A stretch of 64,000 bases of DNA, taken from the NCBI GenBank assembly GCA_963921935.1, contig OY998176.1:172728445-172792444 (forward strand), given 5' to 3'. Positions 23,758 to 35,727 of this stretch are shown here, piece after piece; within the stretch, counting starts at the first letter, position 1, and each line of letters opens with the position of its first letter. The position numbers and the translations under genes are program-made. The stretch is from Galeruca laticollis. Lineage: Eukaryota; Arthropoda; Insecta; Coleoptera; Chrysomelidae. The notes under the pieces are model-generated. The model was not told the origin of the DNA, did no database searches, and saw only the letters and a program-made list of their open reading frames with translations.

Positions 23758-23819
<62 letters not shown>
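23757..23819. repeat. (TA)n microsatellite
   Basis: About 60 bp of pure TA between repeat copies 3 and 4. Confidence 0.95.
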
Positions 23820-23824
<5 letters not shown>

Positions 23825-23827
23825 AAG

Positions 23828-24143
23828 AAGATGTAGGAATATCGCGTGGTATGTTAACAACAACAACAAATATATTCATGGGTAATTCACGCAAGATAAA
23901 GGGCTACTGAAATAGAGTGGTAACCGTGGACATGCATGTTTCTGGCTCATTTTGCCTCATCAGCACGGCATAACCAAATAAGGATGTGAAATTTGGGAGC
24001 AAAGATGTCAATCGAAACCTGGGAAAACACAAAATAACGGATTTCAGCAGGGAAACCAAACGCTCATTTGTGTCTTCAATTGGGAGATCCCGAGTTTTCA
24101 GGATATCAACCAACATCGACACGGAGGCGCATATAGCCCCCCC
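23828..24143 (-). repeat. Short dispersed repeat, copy 4 (diverged, inverted)
   Basis: The reverse strand aligns along its length with copy 3, but with many substitutions, so it is an older copy. A 113-codon minus-strand frame (23904-24245) covers it. The other copies do not keep that frame over this length, so I do not treat it as a gene. Confidence 0.7.
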
Positions 24144-24166
24144 GTGGGGGCTATATGCGCCTCCGT
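24121..24166. repeat. Perfect 21-bp hairpin with CCGT loop
   Basis: ACGGAGGCGCATATAGCCCCC, four bases, then its exact reverse complement (24146-24166). It marks the junction where repeat copy 4 meets a short inverted piece of the same family. Confidence 0.9.
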
Positions 24167-24261
24167 CAAATTTCTCCAAAATGGGTGTTGGAACTTCAGA
24201 GGAGTCTTCCTGGGGTCCAGAAGCGTTATTCCAATTCCAGAGCATCAGGTCATTGTTCTTT

Positions 24262-25089
24262 TAAAATATTATTGGCCAATAATAAGAGAAAAAACTCAAA
24301 TAAATGCTTAATTTCGTTAAATTGATAAACATTCACAGCAATGATCGATCTAAAATGAAAAAGACAACGGACTTCATTTAGTTAGTTAATAAAATAAATC
24401 ATTACCATTATCAAAAAGGCCTAATTCAAATAAATAAAAAATATGTACTTACGCCATTTTATCCTAAGAATGATGCTTAAATTTATTTCCATGTAATATG
24501 TCCATCTGTATATAAATCTTATAATATTTCCATGTATATATAAATCTTCTAATTCTATTTCTTCCACAGCTTATTTGTAATATTTTTATGTATATTCTCC
24601 ACATAAATTCTTTTGTGTTGAACCATTTAAGGATTCCTTATTTGATAATATGATGTGCATCTAAAGATCACGGATGCTCTATCTCGCTTTGTAAAAACTA
24701 TGTTCATTTTACGTTTGAAGTCCGCATGACTGGATTTTGAGCATGCGCACAGTAGAAAATATAAAATTGATAATTTCTTTAGAGGTAACCATTGGCGTCT
24801 CAACGTATAATCATTAAATTGAAATTTTTTATTTTAAAATTAAATGTTGTTTAAAGTAAGGTGTTTCTTTTTATTTAAATAAAGGTAATACATTTTCTAA
24901 ATGCCAGGACTCAAAGAGTAGAGAGGGTTTCATGCTTCCGCATAAAATAACAATACATCACAAATATCATAAAAAAATGATTAACTGAGCTAGCCATATC
25001 AAAACAAAAATTTCTACATATAAAAATAATAATTATCGAAACCTAAACTTAAAAATAATAAGTAAGTAAAAACAAATCAAATCCTAGTT

Positions 25090-25090
<1 letters not shown>
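24262..25090. other. No gene seen
   Basis: AT-rich sequence without a supported open frame or recognisable repeat. Confidence 0.5.

Positions 25091-25151
<61 letters not shown>
25091..25151. repeat. (TA)n microsatellite, left border of LTR element
   Basis: About 55-60 bp of TA directly abut the left LTR. A similar tract abuts the right LTR at 30741-30800, suggesting insertion into one microsatellite. Confidence 0.9.
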
Positions 25152-26685
25152 TGTTATATTTTCAAACCTTTGAATATAATTGCCCACGTTCGGAGACAAT
25201 TTGTAATATTTCAATTCTTTAGATATAATTGCCCTACGATATGGAAATAAATTATACTATCTTGTCGCAGCGACAATTATTGTGCATACCACTTAAGTAC
25301 GTATTGAATTTCAAATTTGACAGTAATTGTCAAATTAAACATGCCCGGCGCCAATAAATATCAATATAAAGATAAATTTATGTACAATCAACTTATTACT
25401 CCTATCTCAGGGTGAGATCAAAATTGTTCAAAATTAATTCTCCAAATTTATTTGTTTTTTTAAGATATTTCCAAATTAAATGTTTCACTATTATCAAACT
25501 CTCAAATAACTGTTAATTCAATATAATAAAAGGCCCTTTAATTATTTTATGGCATTTACTAATTTACTGTCACTTAAAATTTCAACCAAATGTCACTGAT
25601 TAAATTGAAAATTTTATGAATGTAAAATGATAAGTTCAATGAGATTGGATACTGAATGAATACTACAGGTAGTTAGAATCAAAATTATATATTATACTAT
25701 CAGATACGCAAAATTAACAAAATTGTTATTCCCAAAAATTATGATAAAAGAACAACAGTCGTAACCTCTACAAAAAAAACTTAAAATTAGAATACAACTA
25801 TGCTAAAATTTAACCTAATGAATTATTATCAAACGTTCAAATAATAATTTACACTTGACGTGTATCAATGTCAAATACCGAAACTTCTGCTCAAAATGGT
25901 CTATTCACTTGATGTTGTAAATGATATGTATCAATAAATTTGGTATATTTCAAAATTTCTTATATATAGATGCATCTTTTAACTGTATTGAATTTAAGGC
26001 CTGATATTTCTCGAGAAATAAATTTAAAACTGGAGAGGACTCACCCAATGGATCAGGAAATCTCGTACTTATTCTAACGTATTTAGAATACTGCAACTTT
26101 CTAAATATATACGATTTAGAAAAACTGGAACCACATACACTTTTACGATACAATTCTTATCCGAATTATGTACGCACTGAATTTATTATATGGGTTATTT
26201 ATCTGATTGTATGATATGCAATTTATGCAATCTACCAAAAAAATTCGAGACAACTCTTATTCTGATGTTGTCTCTTCAAAGGATAAAAAGCTACCGACTA
26301 AATTTTTACAAAATAAAAAATTCTCCTTTCTGTTGGTTACCGATTTTTCTTGTTTTTGAAAAAAATACTAATCTATAATTTTCAATAACCAAGTGAGATT
26401 TTGAAATTCTTTTATTACATTTGTATTCTTGCTAGCAGAGACCTCTATATTTTACAATTTCAAATATTTTCTCCAAATCCTATTATGTTCTATCTATCAT
26501 TAGATATATTCTACTCAAATGTCATCGAAATGATGAAATGTCATGTTTGATATTTCTACTGAATCTTTCAAAATTTAGGAATTTACGTAGAGTACAGTGT
26601 GTATCGAGAGTATGACAACTAAAATTAAATAAATTTCCTTATGTTTTACTTATTCTTTAAATTTCAAATAGAGGATGTGTATTAA
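25152..26685 (-). repeat. 3' LTR of the gag-only element
   Basis: Direct repeat of 29207-30740, TGTTATATTTTC at its left edge and GTGTATTAA at its right. The canonical TG/CA pair is visible only at one edge. A 67-codon minus frame (25950-26153) is conserved in the other LTR (30004-30207). Confidence 0.85.
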
Positions 26686-27314
26686 ATCCTCCTTATAAAA
26701 TAATGATAAATCGATTATTGTATATCATTGTAATTTCATCTTTAAATTTTCCAAATATTATCCTATTATTTCAGTATACTAGTACTGTTCTGAAAATGAT
26801 TATTAAATAATAAAAAAAAAATTCTTTTAATCAAATTAAACTATTGTTACTAATTTCATTAAACTCATTAACTATATTATATCTATCTTAAAATTTCACG
26901 TAACATAATAGTTATTCTATTCTAAAATTTCCTATATACATGTTGATCAATTTTTTTATGGTCTCAAATGTTTCCAACTCGGTTCTGCTCTGCCTAAACA
27001 ACTTATATGTTACAGGATATGATTTTGTTTCAAAGTTTCTCAGTATTTTTTTCTACTTTTATTATCCATATTTTCATTAAGCAACCCTTAGTTCCTTCGG
27101 AATTCTTTTTTCATACTGCTTTAATAATTCATTTATAACTTCATAATATTCTTCATTACAATCTCTTCAATTACCATTACTTTTCATATTTACCTCCTCA
27201 AATTCAAGTATTTTACCATCTAATTCTATCTATCTATTCAGAATCAATTATTTCCTTATATTTCATCAATTCATCAATAACTATGTCTGTTTCTAACTTC
27301 TTCATCGACTATGC

Positions 27315-29104
27315 TTACATATCAATTTCTTTTTCATCCTTTAATTCAATCTCTTTTTGTATCATATATTTGCTTAGTTCATATAACTTCCGTCCGTTTG
27401 TTCCTATAAATGTGATTATTTCATCCTGTCCATCTATTTTGTTGCTTAATTTCATTTCTATTTTCATTATCATTTCTCCTATCAAAGTTTCTAAAATCTC
27501 TTCTATTCTCACAATACTTGTTGTCATAACTTTTATCTCCATTTCCATATATTCGTTTTTCATTTCTGTAACTTCTATTTTCATTTCCATAATTCATATC
27601 AACATGTCTATCATTTCTTCTATTATCAAACCTTTGTTTATATAATTTCTATTCACATATGTTTTTAAATATTACTTGTTAATCATAAACATTTTATTTA
27701 CATATCGTTTTTATATACATTCTTTACCATGTAAGTTCCCTTTTCGTTTCTAGATATCGTTCCTATAATCCTTTCATATAATTCAATTTTATTTTCTTTT
27801 CCTAAACTTCGTCTTATTCTCTTCTCTTATTGTTTGATTCTCTTTTGGTTTCTGTAACTTCTTCCTGTTCACCATCATATTTTTTTTAATTTTGTTGTCC
27901 CATATCTCATCAATTTCTTCCCATAAATGCATTGAAATTTGCATCTCAACTTTTTCCATCTCATTGAAGTTGCTTTTTATTATTTTCATACCCACCATAA
28001 TCTCAATTCGATTTCTTTCATTTCCAATTCTCTTAATAAATATTCTTGGATCCATTATTTTCATATTTCTCTTAAGTTTCACTCTGATTTCGCCATTTGC
28101 TGTGTAAATTATTGGTTCTTCAATTTGTCTTGTGGTTTCTTCTATCTCTTCCATAGTTTCTTGTAGGATCTTATTCATTTCCTCTAACTCCTTGCTAAAT
28201 AATTTATCTATATTTTCAGTCCTTTTTATACATGTTCCTGTTTGTTCTTCTATTCTTCCATTTAAGTCTTTAAATTTCTTATTTAAATTCTGTTCAAACA
28301 TTTGCATTACTTCTTCATTTGTTTGTCCTTGTACTTTAATAGCCTGTATCTCTTCAATTATATTCTCATTTTGCTTATCGACTTTTACTTGAATTACTCC
28401 AGATAAATTTTCTTATAGGCATCTTCCTAATTCTTTAACATCTTCTACCACCTTCTTGTTATTATCTTCTCTGATTTTACTGCCAACTTCTTGAACTTCC
28501 ATGCGTAAATTTTCATTCTGGCCCTTCATATCTTCTTTCACCTTTTCAATTTTCTTTCTGAATTCATTATTCTCTCCCCTAATTCTCTTAATCTCCTTCA
28601 AATTTTCAATTTTTCCTTCTTCTATTTTCTTTTCCAATCTGTCCATGTTTCCGGTAATATGGTTAATATCCCTCTTAATATCCTCCTTCATCGTATCAAT
28701 CTTGTCATTTAAATATCCACTAATATTATTCATATCTTCACGCATACTAATCATATTTCCATTTATGTTGTTCATATTCTCCTCTTGTTTATCCATCTTT
28801 CCATTCATGTTGTTCATATTCCCATTTATATTATTTATGTCTCCCCTCATATCGTCTATTTTTCCAAATAATTGTGGCATCATTTCCATCATCTGATTAT
28901 TTTGACTTGTTCCTCTTTGCACTTCCTGTCTTCTATCATCCTGTTCTGCTGCTTCATCTCCCGTCAAAACTTCTCCTGATTGTTCCCTTCCTTGTACTGC
29001 ACCTGAAAATCACCCATACTCTGTCTTCTTTCTTGGCTTCGTTCCTCAGATCCACTTTCAACTCCTACCTGTTTACTATCTCTCAACGTCATTCTATTTT
29101 CCAT
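27315..29104 (-). pseudogene. gag-like coiled-coil protein of the LTR element (frameshifted)
   Basis: Coding begins with ATG at 29104 (ENRMTLRDSKQ). A frame change near 28970 leads into a 184-codon frame with repeated NMNNINGNM-type heptad-like units, a long coiled coil rich in Glu, Lys, Met and Asn. Another single-frame change near 28415 leads to a further frame (down to 27789), again coiled coil and then a basic tail. A last frame (27315-27590) is also Glu/Lys/Met-rich. No zinc knuckle, protease or RT motif was found. Position after the primer site and the character of the protein suggest gag, but I do not recognise a specific family. Confidence 0.55.
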
Positions 29105-29187
29105 GGTAGATATTTAAAATTTTTTTTTATAATAATATCAATAAAATTCTATATTTTTATAGTTATATGCAAATTTTTAATCGAGCT

Positions 29188-29204
29188 CCACGTTTTGGGT
29201 GCCA
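29188..29204 (-). other. tRNA primer-binding-like site
   Basis: TGGCACCCAAAACGTGG on the minus strand resembles the common TGGCGCCC-type primer-binding sites of insect gypsy elements and starts 2 nt after the LTR end. Confidence 0.6.
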
Positions 29205-29206
29205 AT

Positions 29207-30740
29207 TGTTATATTTTCAACCTTTGAATATAATTGCCCACGTTTGGAGACAATTTGTAATATTTCAATTCTTTAGATATAATTGTCCTACGATATGGAA
29301 ATAAATTATACTATCTTGTCGCAGCGACAATTATTGTGCATACCACTTAAGTACGTATTGAATTTCAAATTTGACAGTAATTGTCAAATTAAACATGCCC
29401 GGCGCCAATAAATATCAATATAAAGATAAATTTATGTACAATCAACTTATTACTCCTATCTCAGGATGAGATCAAAATTGTTCAAAATTAATTCTTCAAA
29501 TTTATTTGTTTTTTCAAGATATTTCCAAATTAAATGTTTCACTGTTATCAAACTCTCAAATAACTGTTAATTCAATATAATAAAAGGCCCTTTAATTATT
29601 TTATGACATTTACTAATTTACTGTCACTAAAAATTTCAACCAAATGTCACTGATTAAATTGAAAATTTTATGAATGTAAAATGATAAGTTCAATGAGATT
29701 GGATACTGAATGAATACTACAGTTAGTTAGAATCAAAATTATATATTATACTATCAGATACGCAAAATTAACAAAATTGTTATTCCCAAAAATTATGATA
29801 AAAGAACAACAGTCGTAACCTCTACAAAAAAAACTTAAAATTAGAATACAACTATGCTAAAACTTAGCCTAATGAATTATTATCAAACGTTCAAATAATA
29901 ATTTACACTTGACGTGTATCAATGTCAAATACCGAAACTTCTGCTCAAAATGGTCTATTCACTTGATGTTGTAAATGATATGTATCAATAAATTTGGAAT
30001 ATTTCAAAATTTCTTATATATAGATGCATCTTTCAACTGTATTGAATTTAAGGCCTGATATTTCTCGAGAAATAAATTTAAAACTGGAGAGGACTCTCCC
30101 AATGGATCAGGAAATCTCGTACTTATTCTAACGTATTTAGAATACTGCAACTTTCTAGATATATACGATTTAGAAAAACTGGAACCACATACTCTTTTAC
30201 GATACAATTCTTATCCGAATTAGGTACGCACTGAATTTATTATATGGGTTATTTATCTGATTGTATGATATGCAATTTATGCAATCTACCAAAAAAATTC
30301 GAGACAACTCTTATTCTGATGTTGTCTCTTCAAAGGATAAAAACCTACTGACTAAATTTTTACAAAATAAATAATTCTCCTTTCTGTTGGTTACCGATTT
30401 TTCTTGTTTTTGAAAAAAATTACTAATCTATAATTTTCAATAACCAAGTGAGATTTTGAAATTCTTTTATTACATTTGTAATCTTGCTAGCAGAGACCTC
30501 TATATTTAACAATTTCAAATATTTTCTCCAAATCCTATCATGTTCTATCTATCATTAGATATATTCTACTCAAATGTCATCGAAATTATGAAATGTCATG
30601 TTTGATATTTCTACTGAATCTTTCAAAATTTAGGAATTTACGTAGAGTACAGTGTGTATCGAGAGTATGACAACTAAAATTGAATAAATTTCCTTATGTT
30701 TTACTTATTCTTTAAATTTCAAATGGAGGATGTGTATTAA
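29207..30740 (-). repeat. 5' LTR of the gag-only element
   Basis: Same length as the 3' LTR by my count. Its inner edge (TATAACA on the minus strand) lies two bases from the primer-binding-like site, which sets the orientation of the element. Confidence 0.85.
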
Positions 30741-30758
30741 TATATATCTATATATCTA

Positions 30759-30800
<42 letters not shown>
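30741..30800. repeat. (TA)n microsatellite, right border of LTR element
   Basis: TATATATCTATATATC then pure TA. Probably the other half of the tract at 25091-25151. Confidence 0.9.
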
Positions 30801-30803
<3 letters not shown>

Positions 30804-32221
30804 AAAACATTTATGGCATAACAAAATTAGTATTAAAAACATAAAAATTCATGGTAAGGATTTTTTTTGGCAATTTAGGGGACAATCGGTATATTAGAAA
30901 TCTGGGTAACTATATTCACTGGATCATTTAATCAACAAATCTTGAAGTACAAATGTTAGTATTTGGTTATTACAATTCCACGTAATTGTGAACGTATCCT
31001 ATCAGAGGTGAATTCCAAAATTGTCATTTATCCAGTCAATAAAAGGAATTTGAAACGATGTAACATTGAAATAATATGATAATGAAATGTTTAACAAATC
31101 ATATTTTGCCATAAATAGAACAACTATTAAATAACAATGAATAATTGAATAGAATAAAACGTTATGAAAGATGAAATGGTTGGATAAGTGACAAGACGAG
31201 ACTTATCAAATAAATTTTTGACAACTGGAATATTTTAAAGGTGACAATTATATAAAAGCTTATTTACCTCCAGAGCGTATTACAACGGTTCATCTGATTG
31301 GATATAATCGTAACGTTATAAGAAAGAAAATTATTATAAAATGTCAATGTCAGATTTTTTGGAAAAGATAGCGAGTTGTAATTTGAAATTAGATTATTGA
31401 TAATTATTTAAAAAGTAGAGGTAATCAATTACATTAAATGAAAGTCCTAATTGAAAGAATATTTGGGGAAGGAGAATTTGTCTGTAGGTATCCACTAAAT
31501 ATTTCTCAAGTGAGAGATTTTGTATGCTGCAGTCAACCACTTTGAAACCTGTCTGGACCAAGATAAAACTACTATAGAATCAACTAAGGATACCGAGGGA
31601 ACATTGATAATAAAATTTTCAATAGTATATCGATATACAAAAAGTTCAAAAGAGAAATCAATTGAATAATAAGCATGCTGATTCTTAAATAGAATTTGAT
31701 CACTGAGAAACTAAAATTGAATTGGATTAGTGCGTGAATATTCAAAAACCTTTTCGATAATCGATATTTCATTCTAATCTTGGACTGATAGTTAGGATTT
31801 AGTTATAAGTTGTATATAAATAATAATTTTTGAATTACATTGTGAAACATTGAACTAATTACTAGCGAGTGACGTTAAACATTCTCTTACAAACTGTCAG
31901 TCGTTAGTCGTTAAGAAAATAACAATTTAATAAAGTGGATTAATGATTTGCGTTCTAATTTGAATAAATTGAGGAAATGCTTTTATAGTTTTGAACTAGG
32001 GAAACTAGGGAAATGCCCGGTATGTTACATAAAAAATTCAGTTAAGGAAAACGTCTTTCCAAAGCTGGCAGTAGTTACCCGTTCTCGTGACACCCGTAAA
32101 GGATGTCTTATATAGGACTATCCCTGTATAAGAAATGAAACAAACGAAAGAAACCTGACTCGGGCACAACGTCTTCCAAACTTTTGAAAGGGGTCTTTCC
32201 TGATTATGAAAGATACAGTAC
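30801..32221. other. No gene seen
   Basis: AT-rich with short frames only. I recognise no repeats or motifs. Confidence 0.45.
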
Positions 32222-32880
32222 GATATCACGTATAGTTAAATATTTGGTATAATATAAGAAAAATGATTATCGAACAACCCTTCGTAATTGAATGGTATGA
32301 ATGAGAAATCCCGTACAGTTGAATATCCTGTACAATATGTTACAATAATTGTCAACAAACTTTTGAAATCGAAGGGTATAAATGTGATATCCTGCACAGT
32401 TATATATCCTGTATGATATCGTATACTAATTATCAACAAACTTTTAAAATCGAATGGTATAAATGTGATATCCCGCACAGTTAGATATCCTGTACAATAT
32501 CGTATACTAATTATCAACAAACTTTTGAAATCGAATGGTATGATTGTGATATCCTGCACAGTTGAATATCCAGTACAATATCGTATAATAATTATCAACA
32601 AACTTTCGAAATCGAATGGTATAAATGTGATATCCCGCACAGTTGAATATTCCCGTACAATAGAGTATGATAATATATCAGACAAACTTTCGGAATCTAA
32701 TAGAATAATTATGATATCTCGTGTGTTTGGATATCCTGTACAATATAAGGTAGTAAAATATCGAACAAAACTTTCGGAATTAAAATAGAATACATATGAT
32801 ATCTCGTACAGTGGAATATCCTTGCACAATACAGAAAAAAGCCATATAAGAAAAATGATCATCGAACATACGATATCTTT
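32222..32880. repeat. 81-bp minisatellite, about 8 copies
   Basis: Unit starts (GATATC plus CGCACAGTT-like) fall at 32222, 32305, 32386, 32467, 32548, 32629, 32713 and 32798. The central spacings are exactly 81 bp; the outer ones vary from 81 to 85. Because 81 is 27 codons, both strands stay open for long stretches (a 236-codon minus frame with a 27-residue periodicity, 107 codons plus). The protein repeats look like by-products rather than a gene. Confidence 0.85.
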
Positions 32881-33440
32881 TGTAAATGCCCATAATTTCA
32901 GACTAGATCGGTAGGTGAGGGGCTCAGATGTAAATAGTGCACTCAATATGACCGAAAATATAGGTCTCCTTTATCTTTTGGGAAACCCAGTTAAGTCAAA
33001 TGAAAAAATATCAATACAGTATATAAAAAAAATAATTATACGTTAGAAACTTTTAAAATATCACGAATCACAACTACACAATATTACTGTCGACGATAAA
33101 GTGGCTGGCCGTACTGAGCCTGGTCACTTAATGAGGGTTACTACCTCACTCCCTCTGTTTTCAAAATTCATGCTACTTATTTTAAAATTGTTTCGTTTGT
33201 GCCCTTGTCTAAAGGTTAATTTCAAATTTCATTATTCTAGTTTGCAACGTTTGATGATATTTATAGATGAACAAAGCATGGCAAAATACCAGATGTAATG
33301 TTTATCGACTTTAATGATTATAAAAAAAAATTTTGTATCAACTTCTTTCCTGGCGTAGGTCAACAATTATTTTATTAATAATTGTTTCGAATCAAGAAAA
33401 TTTTATCTATATAGCGTGTTCTTAAAATTTCCTATGACAT
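32881..33440. other. No gene seen
   Basis: No supported frame. The transposase remnant becomes recognisable only after about 33450. Confidence 0.4.
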
Positions 33441-33455
33441 ATCTCGTGTTTATTA

Positions 33456-34561
33456 CCATGATAACCATGACTCACATATTAGTTTGGAGGTAATAGAGAC
33501 CGCTAAGTCCAATAATACGATCTTGTTTACATTGCCACCCCACACAAGCCATAAGCTCCAGCCATTGGATATTTGTATTTTCGGCCCACTTAAAAAATAC
33601 TACAATAAGGAGTGTGAAGTCTGAATTGCCAATCATCCGGGAAAACATATGGATATTTATAACATTGCCGAGATTTTGGGCCAAAGTTATGGCCAGGCCT
33701 TTTGGACACAAAATATAGTTTCCTCCTTTAAAAGTACTGGTATATATCCGCTAAATAAGAATTGCTCCAAGGAACATGAATTTCTGCTAGCATCAATGAC
33801 CGATATACCACTTGAGCCCGAACCATCGGTATACCATTTGAACCTGAGCCATCTACTTCACAATCAACCAACGAAATAAGTCCGGTTGCCTCTACTTCTG
33901 AAACAGCTCCAACGTTTGTTCAAGATGATGAGATCTCAACTAAAGAGGATCCGATTATCAATCAAGGTGATGAAGAGGGTGCTCTATACTTTTCACCCGA
34001 ATTGGTGAGAGCTTTCCCGAAAGCAGAAGGACAAATCCAATCTTAGCGTGGACAAAAGAAGAGGGCAACCGAAATTTTAACAAGTGACCCCAATATTCAG
34101 AAGCTTAACGATGAACTTGATGAAAAGCTGTCCAAAGTTACGAAAAAGCTTCCATTAGCAGAAATTGCTTTCCCTAGCTCATCAGAGAATGAAGATCAGA
34201 GTGAGCAGAACATTTCGTTTGCCTTGACCACACTTACTGAGAATTTGGATGAAGAAGAGGATGACAATAGACCTTTGGAAGTGAGCAGTCTTGTCCTTGT
34301 GAGGTTTGCTACCAAAAAACGATAAAATATTTTGTTGGACAAATCGAAGAGGTGCTGCCTGATGAAGAATATAATGTGTCGTTTTTAAGAAAATACAGGG
34401 AAAATAAATTCGTTTTTCCAAATGTTGATGATAATTCTGTGATACAAAGGGCAGACATTGTTCTGCATCTACCTGGACAGAGAAATACTGGAGGGACATT
34501 AAGATGCTCTCCTTCGATATTTATCTGGACCCTTATAACATCAACTAATCGACCAAACTGA
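33456..34561 (+). pseudogene. Second pogo-type transposase remnant (DDE domain and C-terminus)
   Basis: In one frame from about 33462 the plus strand reads DNHDSHISLEVIE, then LFTLPPHTSHKLQPLDICIF: the second and third acidic residues of a DDE_1 domain. After one TGA at about 33627 (probably a lost Trp) the frame continues with PGKHMDIYNIAEILGQSYGQ and FKSTGIYPLNKN, ending near 33879. Further on, EEVLPDEEYNVSFLRKYREN, KFVFPNVDDNSVIQRADIV and LHLPGQRNTGGT form the typical C-terminus. HTH domains and the first aspartate are missing. It differs from the 9-11 kb copy, so it is a separate lineage. Confidence 0.8.
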
Positions 34562-34564
34562 AGA

Positions 34565-35514
34565 CTAAAGATTTGATTTTTGTAATTTTTAATTATTTAT
34601 CTTCTTTAAAATATCACTTTTTTGTTTTCTTGAAAGTTTGTTCCTCAAAACTCGTTATGTATGAATATTTTATTCTTTTGAAAAATATTTTAGCTTTGAA
34701 ATATTTTTTTTTTGATTTTTTGCAAAGTTAGCCATGGCAATTTGTAGCCAAATAATGAAAGTTTTGTGTGGTTTAATTATTTTTTCAAAATTTCTGATGT
34801 GAAAAAGTTATATCCAACAAAGTAAAAAGGTGAATCAATTACATATTCAAATGGCCAAATAAAGTGATTGAACATCACCTTGTGTATTCTATCTAGTATT
34901 TAGGTACAGCATATTGGATGTAAATATTCTACCACTCCTACACTTGATGCTGACGCTGTCTTCTGAATAATATATTATTCTCATAAATACACCATCAGTA
35001 CTTATTTAATATTTCTTGCCCTCATTTTTTGTAACACAATTTTTACTATCTCTCTTCTAAGTTCTGAACTCCAATATGTTTTCAAAATTGTTTGTAAAAA
35101 TGTCTCCCTCATTGCCGTTTTTATTATTTCGAACTGAATATTTTTCAGCTTGGCTTCTTAACAAACTTCTCCGTAGTTACTTAAACAAAGAACCGTTAAC
35201 AACCAATTAGAACACTACTTCTTTAAATTACATTTTCTTAGCCAAGAAAAGAAATCATGTCTATAAATTCTAGAATATTTCCTAAATTTCTCTTACCTTA
35301 TTAAAATAACTATTCACAATATATTAATTCCCTAAAAACAAAAAATTTTATAATCCTGTTTACATTTATGGTTATAATTCAATTTTAAAATCCAATAAAT
35401 GTTTAGCCCTGTGTATTGTTAACGATAGTTTCATCCAATGGAATTGTTTCCATTTTAATTTTATGTGATCTATAATTATTTGCTCCCTGTCAAGAAATAT
35501 CTTTTGATTGCGTT
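34565..35514. other. No gene seen
   Basis: AT-rich with no supported frame. Confidence 0.4.
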
Positions 35515-35727
35515 TTGATATTAAAAAGATGGATGGAGATAGAGGACATTAAATTAGCACTGTTTATGTATCTAGATCCCACAAATCTAGTTTCAACACA
35601 AAATGCCCCGTTCAAAAAGATTAATCAAGTAGTTACGTTCTTTTACTCAAAAATAATTGAATTGAACAAAAAGGGGAGAGAATTTATTTGTCTAAGTGGT
35701 GATAGATCACCGATTCTATTGATCTGA
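35515..35727 (+). pseudogene. Possible piggyBac-type transposase fragment
   Basis: A 70-codon frame with MEIEDIKLALFMYL and KINQVVTFFYSKIIEL resembles parts of piggyBac-like transposases, with LSGDRSPILL where LSLDESM-type sequence would be expected. The match is weak and internally shortened; a chance frame is possible. Confidence 0.25.

Larger units (their letters stand above)
25152..30740 (-). mobile_element. Young gag-only LTR retrotransposon inserted in (TA)n
   Basis: Two direct repeats of about 1534 bp flank 2521 bp of internal sequence. On the minus strand the 5' LTR is followed after two bases by a primer-binding-like TGGCACCCAAAACGTGG. The internal strand is A/G-rich and encodes only a gag-like coiled-coil protein; protease, RT, RNase H and integrase are absent. 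The LTRs differ by roughly 25-30 positions by eye (about 98% identity), so insertion was recent and probably powered in trans. TATAT on both sides fits a 5-bp target duplication but cannot be proven inside (TA)n. Confidence 0.8.

Noticed and set aside
23904..24245. 113-codon minus-strand frame over repeat copy 4
   Set aside because: The frame is not kept over this length in the better-preserved copies and includes half of the perfect hairpin; treated as a by-product of the repeat.
27283..28896. Long plus-strand Ser/Phe/Ile-rich frames
   Set aside because: They are the complement of the A/G-rich gag-like strand; LTR orientation and primer site support the minus strand.
32236..32946. 236-codon minus-strand protein as a gene
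   Set aside because: Follows the minisatellite period exactly and the opposite strand is open as well.
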